The translations under genes were made by a program, and so were the position numbers. This document shows positions 49,101 to 58,491 of a stretch of DNA of 64,000 nucleotides, in pieces. This stretch comes from Colius striatus. Lineage: Eukaryota > Chordata > Aves > Coliiformes > Coliidae. How positions within the stretch are numbered: position 1 is the stretch's first letter; the number at the start of each line of letters is the position of its first letter. Under the pieces are notes generated by a model. It was given only the letters and a program-made list of their open reading frames with translations, searched no databases and was not told the DNA's origin. The stretch is taken from contig NC_084771.1 of NCBI RefSeq assembly GCF_028858725.1, forward strand, positions 5,794,915-5,858,914, given 5' to 3'.

Positions 49101-51210
49101 GGTGTAAAAATCTGCTGTGACTCAGGGCTTGCATGACTAATGGAACCAGTGGTAAATCACTGTTACAGACCTCAGTGTTTCAGGAGAATATCTTCATACA
49201 GAAGAAATCGGGGGTGGGAGTATATGAGGAAGGGATCTTTACTTGGGGAAAGCAAAAATGTGTGTGTGTGTGTCTGTGTGCTAATTCCAGAATGTCTTGG
49301 CCTTCACTGAAATTTGGATTTCTCACAGTGTGTGTTACAGCATCTTGGACAAACTTTATCACCAGCCTCTGCTTTGTGATGCTTTTAGGTGTACACATTT
49401 TCAGTAGTGCTTTGTGCTTGGTCAGGGAAGGAGCCTGTTGTCTGTAGGCTTGTGACCTCAGCTGTTGAGTTTGTATGCTGGATGCAGGAGAAGATTGCAA
49501 GAAGAAAAGGAATTCATTGCATAGTAAAGGCAGGCCTCAGGTGTTATTGGGAGCTTGGTGGTGTGCAATGACTTGTCTGCTGCAGACTCCAAAAGTTACA
49601 CTTTCAAAATTGCTGTAAACAACAGGCTGGGTGAATTGATGACTCCCAGGGTAACGAGTGCAGCACTTGGTGAACACACTGAAGTTTATGTTCATGGGCT
49701 AAGCCACAAACGAGAGAAAAAGTATATAGCTAAATAAAATTGTTTGACACTATTTTCTTCTTTTAAGTTAGAACTAAAGTTAGAAATGAAATGGTATTTT
49801 CCTGTCTCAGAAGCACACGTGTTGGGTTTTGAAAAGATTGAAATAAAATGTGTGGATTTGTGATGCACATCCTTAAAAAAGCCAGAATTCAAGAAATAAG
49901 TACGTTGTGACTCAGTTGTGTGTTGATGGCAGGAAGAGAACCCTTCTGGTTTCTGGGTTTTGATGTCTTCCTCACGTGAAAGTTCCATGCCCAGGTGTGC
50001 ATCCCAGCCCTGTAGTCACTTTTAAGCAGTAGGAAGCAATTGTGGGTGAGTGCAGTTCCCTGGAGCCTGGCATTCCAGAAGCCAGGCTATAAATTGCTTA
50101 CATCTACTAATCCACAGGTTTCCCATTGCTGCATTTCCCTGTGATTATCTCACTGGCCCAATTAAATCCTTTTCCCATCTTGCTCTTTCCAAAAGCTACA
50201 AGCAATTAGAGTTTATACAGGATAAAGTAAATTAAAAGTGATTTACAGTCACACTTTTTTTGTTTGGGCCTTTCTGTGGCATTTGGAAGAAGGGGAGGTC
50301 TCTCTCTGCTTGTCTGAGATAACAAATCCAGCTGCAAAAACCTTCTGCATCTTCCTTTGACCGTGATGTAGTTGAATGTTCCAGAGCAGTGTGAAAACGT
50401 CTGGAGCTCTGATGCAGAGTGGTGCATCTCTGGTGGGTTTGGGGTGCTGCCAGAAGTGGAGGCAGAAACCTGTACAACCCACTTCTGTGAAAGATTTATT
50501 GGAGTGTGACTCCAGGAGAGCCACCACAGGCACAACTCACTTGGCTGCTGCGCTTGTCTCGCTGACAAGCTGGAAGGGGCCAGGCTCTTGGAAAGATGCC
50601 TGGTTAGAAGAGAAACAAGATGCTCTGTACAGAGCCCGCTGGGTGAACTCTGCTCTCTTTACATAATCAGCTCTGTCCCAACAGGCAGGGGAATAGTTCC
50701 TCAGAAAGGCGTTTTAAGTTCAGCTGAAAGTGGCATTGATAAGAGAGAGGGGGCATTGATTGGAGTGTGTTTGGTGTCCCGTCAAGACTGTTTGCAAACA
50801 GCCTTTCAAGTAGATTTCCTGCCAACTGTGTGTTAGAAAGGGAGAGTTTGCTAAATGTTTCATTTGCCCTAAATATTGATACAATTTTTGATACATTCAT
50901 TGATACATTCAACATTTTCCCTAAATATTGATACACTGAAATTCATAGGTGTTGAATTCCCTGTGTCACTGAGGGAGAGGAAGCACTGCTTGAGAGGGTA
51001 GCTTTATGAGAGTCAAAGTAAGCCTTTTCTTTCTCTACCTGGCAGGTTCCAATCCATCAAAACCTTAAAGAGCTCCTTGCCATCCGGACAGAGCTTCAGA
51101 AGAAGGTGGAAGATCTGCAGCGAGAAGCTGCTACACGATCCATTTCTTCCTCCTCTGACAGAGGTTCATCTCCTTCCCATTCAGCCACGCCAGTGCACAC
51201 CTCTGTGTGA
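15778..51210 (+). CDS. MTMR1: Myotubularin-related protein 1, complete
   Basis: Phosphoinositide 3-phosphatase paralogous to MTM1, acting on PI3P and PI(3,5)P2. Fifteen constitutive exons join in frame: 15778-15911, 18727-18832, 25595-25670, 26514-26608, 26819-26926, 27320-27421, 28111-28194, 28847-28996, 29141-29329, 29817-30002, 33992-34198, 34997-35089, 39893-40006, 41369-41545, 51046-51210. They give 661 residues (human 665). In order: Ala/Gly-rich N-terminus (1-45), GRAM/PH domain (about 86-157), myotubularin phosphatase domain (about 220-597) with CSDGWDR at Cys434-Arg440, a coiled-coil segment (about 610-640), and a C-terminal TSV that fits a class I PDZ ligand. All catalytic residues are intact. 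Two candidate cassette exons lie in intron 2. Confidence 0.96.
15912..18726 (+). other. MTMR1: MTMR1 intron 1
   Basis: 2.8 kb. The first about 600 bp stay GC/CpG-rich; the rest is AT-rich with a short minus-strand CR1 end at about 18481-18540, roughly 190 bp upstream of exon 2. No other exon is recognised. Confidence 0.75.
18481..18540 (-). mobile_element. CR1 LINE 3' end, short
   Basis: The gaatcataaaatggtagggg / ttggaagggacctttagaga / tcat text is the reverse complement of a CR1 3' terminus. Confidence 0.85.
18727..18832 (+). CDS. MTMR1: MTMR1 exon 2
   Basis: 106 nt: one base completing Ser45, then 35 codons ([20 protein letters not shown] and following, ending SRDYR). Acceptor tgtag, donor gtaagt. 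It ends in phase 0, which fits both the direct join to exon 3 and inclusion of the phase-0 cassettes. Confidence 0.95.
20543..21075 (-). mobile_element. CR1 LINE 3' fragment (0.53 kb)
   Basis: Begins with agaatcatagaatggtaggg on the plus strand (reverse complement of the CR1 end) and continues through cctccctgggcagcctgtgc, tccagaccaaacagccccag and ctgcgctgaactctctccag. One of the better preserved copies here. Confidence 0.93.
22007..22030 (+). CDS. MTMR1: Candidate MTMR1 microexon (24 nt)
   Basis: 24 nt bounded by ttaactaacag and gtaaga, with a T-rich upstream tract. It would add VYRRPVIR between residues 80 and 81 without changing frame. MTMR1 is known to carry alternatively spliced small exons between exons 2 and 3, with a muscle-specific form disturbed in myotonic dystrophy type 1; this fits in place and phase. 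UG-rich and tgct-type sequence just downstream could be CELF/MBNL targets (inference). RNA evidence is needed. Confidence 0.65.
24195..24245 (+). CDS. MTMR1: Candidate MTMR1 cassette exon (51 nt)
   Basis: 51 nt, open in phase 0, encoding [18 protein letters not shown] long pyrimidine-rich tract (about 24118-24180) precedes the acceptor caatgcag. The donor gtggca is weak, as expected of a regulated exon. A perfect TGCATG RBFOX motif lies at 24139-24144 inside the tract, where RBFOX usually represses. The encoded peptide is acidic and polar and would extend the linker before the GRAM domain. Fits the known MTMR1 alternative-exon region. Confidence 0.65.
25595..25670 (+). CDS. MTMR1: MTMR1 exon 3
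   Basis: 76 nt: 25 codons ([20 protein letters not shown] and following) plus one base of a split Ala codon. Acceptor tgccag, donor gtaagg. Start of the GRAM/PH domain. Confidence 0.95.
26514..26608 (+). CDS. MTMR1: MTMR1 exon 4
   Basis: 95 nt: two bases completing Ala106, then 31 codons ([20 protein letters not shown] and following, ending SVER). Acceptor ttccag, donor gtaaga. GRAM domain. Confidence 0.95.
26819..26926 (+). CDS. MTMR1: MTMR1 exon 5
   Basis: 108 nt, 36 codons, phase 0, encoding [20 protein letters not shown] to [14 protein letters not shown] domain core. Acceptor tttcag, donor gtatgg. Confidence 0.95.
27320..27421 (+). CDS. MTMR1: MTMR1 exon 6
   Basis: 102 nt, 34 codons, phase 0, encoding [20 protein letters not shown] through FPVSNGL. 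End of the GRAM/PH domain and linker. Acceptor gacag, donor gtaagt. Confidence 0.95.
28111..28194 (+). CDS. MTMR1: MTMR1 exon 7
   Basis: 84 nt, 28 codons, phase 0, encoding [20 protein letters not shown] through YKRQ, the entry into the phosphatase domain. Acceptor cttcag, donor gtgagt. Confidence 0.95.
28847..28996 (+). CDS. MTMR1: MTMR1 exon 8
   Basis: 150 nt, 50 codons, phase 0, encoding [24 protein letters not shown] and FRAKGRVP. N-terminal part of the phosphatase domain. Acceptor tacag, donor gtaagt. Confidence 0.95.
29141..29329 (+). CDS. MTMR1: MTMR1 exon 9
   Basis: 189 nt, 63 codons, phase 0, encoding [20 protein letters not shown] through [15 protein letters not shown]. Same length and phase as MTM1 exon 9. 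Acceptor ttccag, donor gtaggt. Confidence 0.96.
29817..30002 (+). CDS. MTMR1: MTMR1 exon 10
   Basis: 186 nt, 62 codons, phase 0, encoding [20 protein letters not shown] through WLEYIR. Acceptor cgacag, donor gtaaga. Same length as MTM1 exon 10. Confidence 0.96.
30918..31752 (+). mobile_element. CR1 LINE 3' fragment (0.83 kb)
   Basis: Longest CR1 here. It begins gagggacctggtcaggctgg, runs through the ORF2 C-terminal remnant (frames broken) and the block aggtttagattggagattag, and ends ggactcgatgatcttaaagg tcttttccagcc. The open frame at 30951-31283 is part of this element. Confidence 0.92.
33061..33140 (-). mobile_element. CR1 LINE 3' end, short
   Basis: tcacagaatcttaagggttg gaagggacctcgaaagatca tctagtccaacc: reverse complement of a CR1 3' terminus. 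Confidence 0.9.
33992..34198 (+). CDS. MTMR1: MTMR1 exon 11, catalytic exon
   Basis: 207 nt, 69 codons, phase 0. It carries [20 protein letters not shown] with the CX5R nucleophile at model Cys434 and Arg440, then the SET-interacting segment. By hand count 51 of 69 residues match MTM1 exon 11. Acceptor tttaag (AAG, weaker than CAG), donor gtaagc. Confidence 0.97.
34199..34996 (+). other. MTMR1: MTMR1 intron 11
   Basis: 0.8 kb, AT-rich. Nothing else recognised. Confidence 0.75.
34997..35089 (+). CDS. MTMR1: MTMR1 exon 12
   Basis: 93 nt, 31 codons, phase 0, encoding [20 protein letters not shown] and the following DCVWQM segment. Acceptor tttcag, donor gtaaga. Confidence 0.96.
35090..39892 (+). 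other. MTMR1: MTMR1 intron 12
   Basis: 4.8 kb, AT-rich. No CR1 or exon recognised; ends in a T-rich tract at about 39872-39890. Confidence 0.75.
39893..40006 (+). CDS. MTMR1: MTMR1 exon 13
   Basis: 114 nt, 38 codons, phase 0, encoding [20 protein letters not shown] through RLKE. The acceptor follows a T-rich tract; donor gtaaag. Confidence 0.95.
40007..41368 (+). other. MTMR1: MTMR1 intron 13
   Basis: 1.4 kb of AT-rich intron. No repeat or exon recognised. Confidence 0.75.
41369..41545 (+). CDS. MTMR1: MTMR1 exon 14
   Basis: 177 nt, 59 codons, phase 0, encoding [27 protein letters not shown] and [19 protein letters not shown], the end of the phosphatase domain. Acceptor atcag, donor gtatga. 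Confidence 0.95.
45863..45932 (+). repeat. 14-bp tandem repeat, five copies
   Basis: Unit gtggaagtgcttct repeated with period 14; the last copy reads atggaagtgcttgg. Lies in MTMR1 intron 14. The unit has no stop in several frames, which produces small false ORFs on both strands. Confidence 0.92.
46603..46885 (-). mobile_element. CR1 LINE 3' fragment
   Basis: Starts cagaatcacagaatctcaag ggttggaagggacctgg on the plus strand and continues to ccccttgtcctgtcattggc. Inverted relative to the copy at 48135-48420. Confidence 0.92.
48135..48420 (+). mobile_element. CR1 LINE 3' fragment
   Basis: ggccaatgataggacaaggg, then gaatttcttccctgttgag, tggagtctccttctctggag and a terminal ttgtgattctggga. It resembles the reverse complement of the 46603-46885 copy, so probably the same CR1 subfamily. 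Confidence 0.92.
49259..49272 (+). repeat. Short (TG)7 microsatellite
   Basis: Seven TG units followed by an interrupted ctgtgtg. Simple repeat in MTMR1 intron 14. Confidence 0.85.
51046..51210 (+). CDS. MTMR1: MTMR1 exon 15, last coding exon
   Basis: 54 codons plus TGA at 51208-51210, after a 9.5-kb intron. It encodes [20 protein letters not shown] (coiled coil), a Ser-rich stretch and the C-terminus VHTSV, whose TSV fits a class I PDZ-binding motif. Acceptor ggcag. Confidence 0.95.
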   Translation, partial: VPIHQNLKELLAIRTELQKKVEDLQREAATRSISSSSDRGSSPSHSATPVHTSV

Positions 51211-51856
51211 AGCATCAGGTGATACAGAGAGGAGGGTGAAATGCTTTTCCCATTGCAAAAGGATCATGAGTGACTTGTAATTGCTATGATCTACATGCCT
51301 TACTGTGTCTGATATTACCATGATGAGGCCAAACAGAGCTTCAATAGATGTGATGTATTTTCTCGTTGGCAGTTCCCACATATGTTTTGACATCTCTAGC
51401 TAAATCACCAATTGTGAAATTAAACTTTGTTTTGAGCAACTAACAATTTAACCATCCTAAAAAGGAATCCATCTGCCAAGCAGACAGAGAAATGCCTCTC
51501 ACACTGCCTAGGGTACCATGCCTGCTTGAGAAAATCAGATGAAATGCCACATGATGCTTACCCAGAAGGTTTTTCTGAATGGGAGCTCCTTGTTTCACTC
51601 AGTAAGAGATATTTTTCTATTTTTATTTTTGGCTAGAGCAATTTTATGTTGTTTTTTAGGTAATTAATGCACTTGGAAATGGCTTTGAAAAGAAACGTTT
51701 TCCAGTGTTAGTCAGTTTGACATTTTGACTAAATATGCCATTAAAAGTGGATGAAGTGAAGCTGGATTTCTCAAGCACACCACACTGACTTGTATGATGT
51801 AATATATTGGGTAAAGCATGTCTTTTAGGTTTTTTAATGCCTTTTGTACAAGTTGA

Positions 51857-51862
51857 AATAAA
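51857..51862 (+). terminator. MTMR1: MTMR1 proximal poly(A) signal
   Basis: Canonical AATAAA about 650 bp after the stop codon, with U/GU-rich sequence (gtttagcttattgttcgtttt) directly downstream. Confidence 0.65.
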
Positions 51863-52239
51863 GTCTTTTGACTGTTTAGCTTATTGTTCGTTTTCAGCGT
51901 CCTGAGCGAGGGATAAACTTCTTCACCTCAAGCTCTTGTACAGAGTAAAAGTTTGTTTTCTAGCAAATGGTAATATTTGGGGTTGGAAGGAGGCCCAGCT
52001 GTGTAAATTGTATAGTCTGTATAGCTCCACATTTTGTTAAACGTGTTTTGGTTTAAAGTGTACACACAAGAGGCAAAGCTGTGACCGTCTGTACGCCTGT
52101 GTGTGATGGTCAACAAGATGCACATTGCCCTGGTAAGTTCAGCAAGTGGATCCTGCCTGTCCAAACTCTTTTGAAGACCTTAACTTGTAATGACTTTGAC
52201 AAAGTTTTTAAAGAATATGATCTTCATTGGTTTTCTCGC

Positions 52240-52245
52240 AATAAA
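52240..52245 (+). terminator. MTMR1: MTMR1 distal poly(A) signal candidate
   Basis: Canonical AATAAA followed by GU- and U-rich sequence (ggctggttgtttttt), about 1.03 kb past the stop. Confidence 0.5.
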
Positions 52246-52265
52246 GCCTCTTGGCTGGTTGTTTT

Positions 52266-54760
52266 TTAAGTTGCTGCTAGCATTTTTTTCTGTAAAGTGA
52301 GTAATTTAACCGTGTTTTCATATAAAATACACCATTCCCAACTTCCTTCCATTTCCCTACCCCTCACCCCCCACCCCCAGAATACTCATATTGGAGAGCT
52401 TTGGTTGCTGTAAGATCCAGCCTCTTTGGAAGGCTCAGAAATGGTGCAGGCTGCACATTTTCCCTGGATTGTTTCCCTTGCTGTGTTTCCTGAGAATTTG
52501 CTTCTCCTTAGGGCACTTGAATACTGCAGCTCTGCTTTTTGGCTTGTGCTTGTATTGCTCCAGGTTCTGCTGGTGGGAATTACACCCAGTTCTTAGGAGC
52601 TCATTGATTCTCCACGCTGGTTGTGGGTTTTGCTGTCTGTGAGCATTCCTTTATCACTGAGCATTTGGTCTTAATATGCAAGAGCACTTTCCTGTCTCTC
52701 TGCATCCCTATGTGTAGCATATAGATAATGATCAAGGTGAGCTGCTGAGTGCTTTGCGCTCCAGCTGGAAAGGCTGCTGTGCTGTACTGAGTCTCACAAG
52801 TTTGCTGTGCAGTGCAGGGTATGTCAGCATCTTTTCATTACAGTGACTGCTTTTCGAGTAGATACTCACCTACAAGAACAAAGTTCAGGAAGGTTTGCAA
52901 TGTCCCTTAATCAGCCTCAGGCTTTTCATAAATAAGTGAAAGATGTTTTCCTGTGAACACTGTTCTGCTAGACATTGTGCCAGCAGTGAATTTTACATTG
53001 CCAAAATATGTTGAGCTGAGCTGATACCGAATTAAAGTCTTCCATACTTTGGATTTCCTTGACATTTTAACTGTATATTCAAGTAAAGCACATTATCTCT
53101 GAAATGCAGTGCTAAAGAAAATCTTTTGAAGTTTTTCTCTTTGTTGGGGCTAATAATCATAACATTTCCTCTATAATTATTGTAAAAGTGATGACTGGAT
53201 TAGCTTGGGCATTCTGAGACTTTTAAACTTAGATTCCTAGAGCTAAGAATTTGGTTTTGCATACAAGAGTACAAGTTATTTCAATGGCTTGGCTGTTTAT
53301 CCACAAGTTGCACCACAGCTCAGCGAGTCTTCTCTGATCTGCAGGGTGAGCTCTGGGGGAGGGGCCCTGCTGCTAGATCTGTAAGCACAGGGGATGTTTT
53401 TGTATGTACTTAGCATAGATTTGGCAAAGGTATCACATAGCTCCTACACTTGAAGAGGTGACTGTCTTTGACTCAGTCTGCTTCCTGGTAATCAGAGCTT
53501 TTCCTATTAACAACTAGTTCTGTCATTATCTTTTAGGGAGGCAGTACTGAGCTGTCTGAGGAAAGAGCAGCACCCTGTTCCCTGGCTGATGCACCTTGGA
53601 CAGAACTATTGACTTAGGTTTCAAAAACTGGATCTTCTTTTGCTTTGGGGTTTTGACTCTGCTGAGTACAAAGAGAATGTGCAAAGACAGCAGGCAGTTA
53701 AATTTGACCTGTAGTGTTTTCCTGTTATCAATGACACACGAGAGGGGGAACAGCCTGAATCTGTTGTCGCAGAACAGGATGAAGCCTTGGTAACCAGCTG
53801 AAACGGTTTTTACTTGTAAAGTTCAGTGAATCATCAGCATTACTGTGCCATTTCAGTCCTATTTCAGAGCTGAAGATAAAAGTAGTTTTTGTTGTTGTTT
53901 CATTAAGATGGAAGAAGGCTTTTAAAGATGGTAAACACTCCTATCTGCTTGGTTTGGTTCCCTGCAAAGGCAGCCTTCCTCTCAAGGCTTTAAACAAGAA
54001 GTGTTTGATTTCTCTATCTCCAGGGAAAAGCCACGCTAAATGATCTGCTCTGTGTGGTAACACCAACAACCCTGGGTGCTCTGAGAGCTGGAAATAAGGA
54101 ATCAACAGCCCCCTTTCCTGTTCACTGAGCCCCACAGCAGAGAACAAACTCAAACAGGTGATTTAGGGTATTCCTCAGGTGAAGCAAAAAGGAATGTCCC
54201 TCTGCTGAGAGATGCCATCTGCTGCACTAAGCAAGTATCACCTTAGAGATCTTTTGGCTACCAGACCTTGTGCAGTTGGGAAGAAAGAGTTCTGTCTCCC
54301 TACAAGAAACGTGAGTCAGAAGTAACTGGTTTGAAACATAAACCACCTGGGCTGGGTTTTTTCACCTGTGAGGCTAAGCACTGTGTCACTGTACAGAGGC
54401 CAAAGGCTTGGTTTGCACTGTGTGGCGTTATATGCTGGATGTGAAAGTTGAAGGGAAACGGTGGGAAACCCCAGGGCAGGGCAAAGAACCGAAAGGCAGC
54501 GGCACAGCCACGGACACGTGCACTGACAGGGCTTTGGCTGCTGCCTGGCCTGAGGAGTCTCTGCAAATACTTCCTCTTTACCATTCAGTTCAGGTTTTCA
54601 TAATGCTGCTTGTTTCCTCACAAAGTCCAGTTTCTTTTGCCTGTTCCACGTGAAGTCTGTAGCGTAGCTCTAGAAGAGCCGGTGCACAGTCAGGATTCAC
54701 CCACTGCTTGCAGTAATGTCCCACACGAAACAAAACCCACAAAAAAATCAAGTCTAAAAC
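52266..54760. other. MTMR1-CD99L2 intergenic spacer (tail to tail)
   Basis: 2.5 kb between the distal MTMR1 poly(A) signal and the farthest candidate CD99L2 poly(A) site. A C-rich tract (ctacccctcaccccccacccccag) occurs near 52357-52380. No gene, RNA or CR1 is recognised. Confidence 0.5.
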
Positions 54761-57700
54761 ATCTTAGCAGTCAACTTGGTTTATTTGGTGTTCTCCTATG
54801 GCAACCAAACTCTTGATTTTCACCCCCAGGATCCTTACATGAACGTTAACAAAGTGAATCTTATTTTAACAGCATTAATGTTCAACCTCATTTGGTGCAG
54901 AGGACTTCTGCTGCAGCAGACAGCTGGCCTTGCTTCCAGGAAGGACTTCAGGAGTCTCTGATTTCACAGTACCAATGTTGCTGAACTTCACTTGTTCCTG
55001 AACCTCCTTTGTGGCAGAAGCAGATCTTTAAAGCCTGTTGACTCATCTTACCTTTTCAGGATTGACAATGGTATTATGGACTAATTGGACTTTTATCACA
55101 CCAGACAAATAGCTGACAATGACAGTACAACACTTGTAAGGGTCCAGCAGTGGGGTGGCATGAAAAGGACCAAGTTTGTTGTGCCAAAGAAATCTGAAAT
55201 GCAAGTCAGAGTATTCTCACTGAAGAATCTAAACTGAGGGAAGTACTACAGTATTGCCAAATCTCTAATGAAGAAACTACAAGGAAAATGCAAGTAAGTG
55301 GTAGAACAACAGGAAAAGAGCCTGTTAAATCATTTCAATTCTCTGTTCTGTCTGTAACTGAGAAATCCTTTTCTGAATCATTTCATTAAACGCAGTTTTA
55401 GTTAAGCTGCAGTGAGCTGCGATAAGGAAAAATCTCCACAGGTGGTACAGTAACTCTCAGGACAGCTGAATATTGAGTTTTTGGACTCAGAAAGTAAAAT
55501 CCCAGTTTTCCAGTGGTTTCTGGCCTTTTTTATAAAGGATGAGCAAGTCCATCCCACATACACAGAACCCAAGTGCTGGATTCTTTAAAATTCCACATCC
55601 AGATTTAAAAAGAACAGATACTAATTAAATGAAATTACTTGGAGGGGCCAGTGCTGGGTCACTTGTTCCAGCACTTGGATCACTACTAGGGAAATCCAGA
55701 GGAATCCTCTCAGTTGCTCTAATGCCTAAAATACAGATGAAGTTTAAACTCGCTGTTTGTCAGAGTGTGGTCTGAGGAAAGGACACAGACTGAAATAAAA
55801 ACCAATTTGAGCCTTTACAGACATTTAGCACATTAAGCCTCTGACTTCTGTCCAGATTTGAAGAGAAGAACCAAGTTTAATTCCTTGACTGCAGTACTTG
55901 GCAATATTTTCCTATTTGAAATCCCAGAGAAAGATCCTGAATGCTGTTACTGTAAGTTTTTGAAGTTCTCCCTTTCATGTTGCATTCACGGTCTTCCACA
56001 TACCTAGAAATTACACTAAGGCATAAGTCATAGCAAAGGCCTTGGGGAAAGGAGTGACTTCTGGGTTCTGACAACTGAGTGTTTTTTTCTCAGTGGAATA
56101 GGTTTGTGGTTTGGGTTTTTTATTTTCCTCCAACTTCAGTATTTGTGAATTAGACACAGCCACGTGCTTCTCCTATGTTCTACTGTAAGTTTCCCAAAGG
56201 AGGGGTAGGTGCAGTATTCTCTAAGCAATACTGGACTCTCCATTGCACTGCCAACTAGACAAACAGGGAGGGGAGGGGAACAGAAATGCCATACCACTGA
56301 TGATCTGCATCTGCAGAAAACACAGTCCTGGGCAGCAGACATGGCGTTATGGTCACTTGATGTATGCCAGGCAAGCGGCTCCTCGTGGTTGCCGCTACCA
56401 GCTCGTAACACTGCACCCACCACAACTTGCTAAAAACATCTCTCATGCAACACTTTTCACATGTGTTTGGCTAAGAAAGAAAAAGAGGTGCTGGTGCTTG
56501 GCAAGGGAGAGACACCAGCTTGGCTGCGTGGGCACCCGAGCTCCTGCACGCCACGAGCCGACTCCTGCAGACCACCATCCTCCGTGGGAATCCCTCTCTG
56601 GGAGTGAGCAAACACAGAGTGTGTCCCAGCTCTGTCTCCTGTGTTTCCACTTTCTGAGCAGACAATAATTAAATATTTTTGTTTCCTAATCCAAACATGT
56701 TCCTAAAACAAAGCAGCAGCAGTTGGTAGCAATATTGTTGTAGCTCATGTGAGGCACTGTCTCCCCCAAACTCATCTCCCTCATAAAACACTGTAGCTGT
56801 TCTGTTAGAGCTACTGTAAGGCTTTAAAAATGCAAGTGTTGAAAAGAGCATAAGGAATTGTGCAGCTATTGCAAAAATACTTAACCGTGTTACTTGGCAA
56901 TTTCCTTTCAAATGGAGCTGTTAGGGCAGCAACGCTCCCAGGCTGATTCACCTCCTGGCAAGGCCTGCTCTGAGTTGTGCCCACCTGAAAGCAATGAATT
57001 GGTACAGCAAACTGAAAGGCTTTTTTTTCTTTTTACACATCCATAAAACGTGGGATTTGCAAAACAGTACAAAATGCACATGTTTCAGGTTGCTGTATAA
57101 ACAGTGAGTGCCTCTTACACCACGCAAAGTGAGTTTTCCCTCACTTGAGAGCATGCTTTTGAAGCAATCATTGATTTGGATAAATGTATCTGCAAGTGGC
57201 AGTATCCACATTTTAGCAGCGATAAAAAAGGGTTAGGGAGGGATTAGGAGCATAAATTATTGAAGGATGGTGAAGGTCAGGCCTTGGTAAAGTTTCCAGA
57301 AGGTTGAAGAGGGTTGTGAGTGCTCGTGGGGGATTGGGGCTGTGGTAGCGGCAGCACAGGGTCCTGCTGAGCTTCCCAGAAAGCTGCAGGAACCCCATGC
57401 AGGACAAGGATGGAAGAGCCACCCTCTCTGCAGAGTCTGCCTTCTTTAAGGCTTAGTTGGTGGCACAAAGGATGAAGCTGATGTCATTTTTCTGCCTTGG
57501 GTGCTCTCAAAAGTTGCTGATAAAAGGAGAAAGTGGGGGACTCCCACCTTGCTAAACTCAACTTCTGTCATAGTGAGTGTTAAACGTCTTAACAGACACC
57601 TGCTGTTACATCTGTAAGTTGTTCTAGTGGGAATAAGCTCTGAACCTGTCCTTGAAAGCATCCAAACACGCAGGGTTTTCATGTGACAATGTAAGTATCT

Positions 57701-58426
57701 GATGTCACACAGACAAGCTGTAGTGCTTTGTGCCTTCTGCTCTGGAGAGCCAAGCATTGCTTGGGGATTTGCTAAAAGTGAACACTGTACACACTGCAGT
57801 TACCTCTGTTTACGACTTGGCATGAGAATTGGGTCCTTGGGTAGAAGCCCAGTGCTGTGTGGTGGTGAAGCATCCTCAGCTCCTGGCTTTGGACCAAGGA
57901 GTGACCTGCCTCCTTCCAAGGCCCCACTTGGGGCCCTACCCACAGGCACTTTGTTTTCAGATGATGCTTCACTAAGGCCTACAGTCCACCCTCAGGACGT
58001 GTGCAATTCTCCCCACCGCCTTCAGAAGTGACATGAGGTGCCCACAGCTGACGGCAGCAGCTGGCTGGAGGTGCTTTACAAAGGGCTTTGACTGTTTTGC
58101 TTTGGATTGCTATGGACAGGCACTTCTCTGTCCTCTCAGGCTCCCTGAAAAAGACCTTGTCCCATAATTGAGAGCTGACCTCTACTGAAGCACCTTCTGT
58201 TGGTTTGCAGACAAGTGGACATCAAACCTGCACGATTATTTGGCTGTAAACATATACCTCTTTACAAAAAATAAACACCTACTACAACTCTAAAGCCTAG
58301 AGCAATAAGAAGCCAGTTCAAGCCTAAGCACACATTAAACAGCTCTGAGTCAAATTAAATACAAAGCCAAATTACAAGCACATGAGGTCTCGGTTCGCTG
58401 CTGACTGGTTCTTTTCTAGCCCCGGG
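54761..58426 (-). other. CD99L2: CD99L2 3' UTR (extent inferred)
   Basis: Non-coding sequence downstream (minus strand) of the CD99L2 stop. Minus-strand AATAAA hexamers are at 56119-56124 and 54780-54785. The second is followed on the minus strand by gattttttttgtgggttttgtttcgtgtg-like U/GU-rich sequence, a good downstream element, giving a UTR of about 3.7 kb. If the first is used the UTR is about 2.3 kb. No coding potential is recognised. Confidence 0.4.
54780..54785 (-). terminator. CD99L2: Candidate CD99L2 distal poly(A) signal
   Basis: tttatt on the plus strand is AATAAA on the minus strand, with U- and GU-rich sequence 25-60 nt downstream in the minus direction. Confidence 0.45.
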
Positions 58427-58491
58427 TCACATCTTCGCACTGTCTTGTTTTGGTGGTTCTGCTGACTGTGTTTCCAGCACTGAGTATTTAA
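58427..58491 (-). CDS. CD99L2: CD99L2 last coding exon
   Basis: 65 nt including TGA (plus-strand positions 58427-58429). Acceptor ccctag. With the preceding base it reads VKYSVLETQSAEPPKQDSAK and a final M. The polar, Pro-containing C-terminus fits the family. Confidence 0.92.

Larger units (their letters stand above)
41546..51045 (+). other. MTMR1: MTMR1 intron 14
   Basis: 9.5 kb, the longest intron of the gene. It contains a 14-bp tandem repeat (45863-45932), two oppositely oriented CR1 pieces (about 46603-46885 minus and 48135-48420 plus), a short TG run near 49259 and a small direct repeat at 50867-50935. No exon is recognised. Confidence 0.75.
51211..52265 (+). other. MTMR1: MTMR1 3' UTR
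   Basis: Non-coding sequence after the stop. AATAAA at 51857-51862 is followed within about 30 bp by T/G-rich sequence and would give a UTR of about 0.67 kb. A second AATAAA at 52240-52245 with a downstream ttggctggttgtttttt would extend it to about 1.05 kb. Both look usable; the choice is inferred. Confidence 0.6.
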
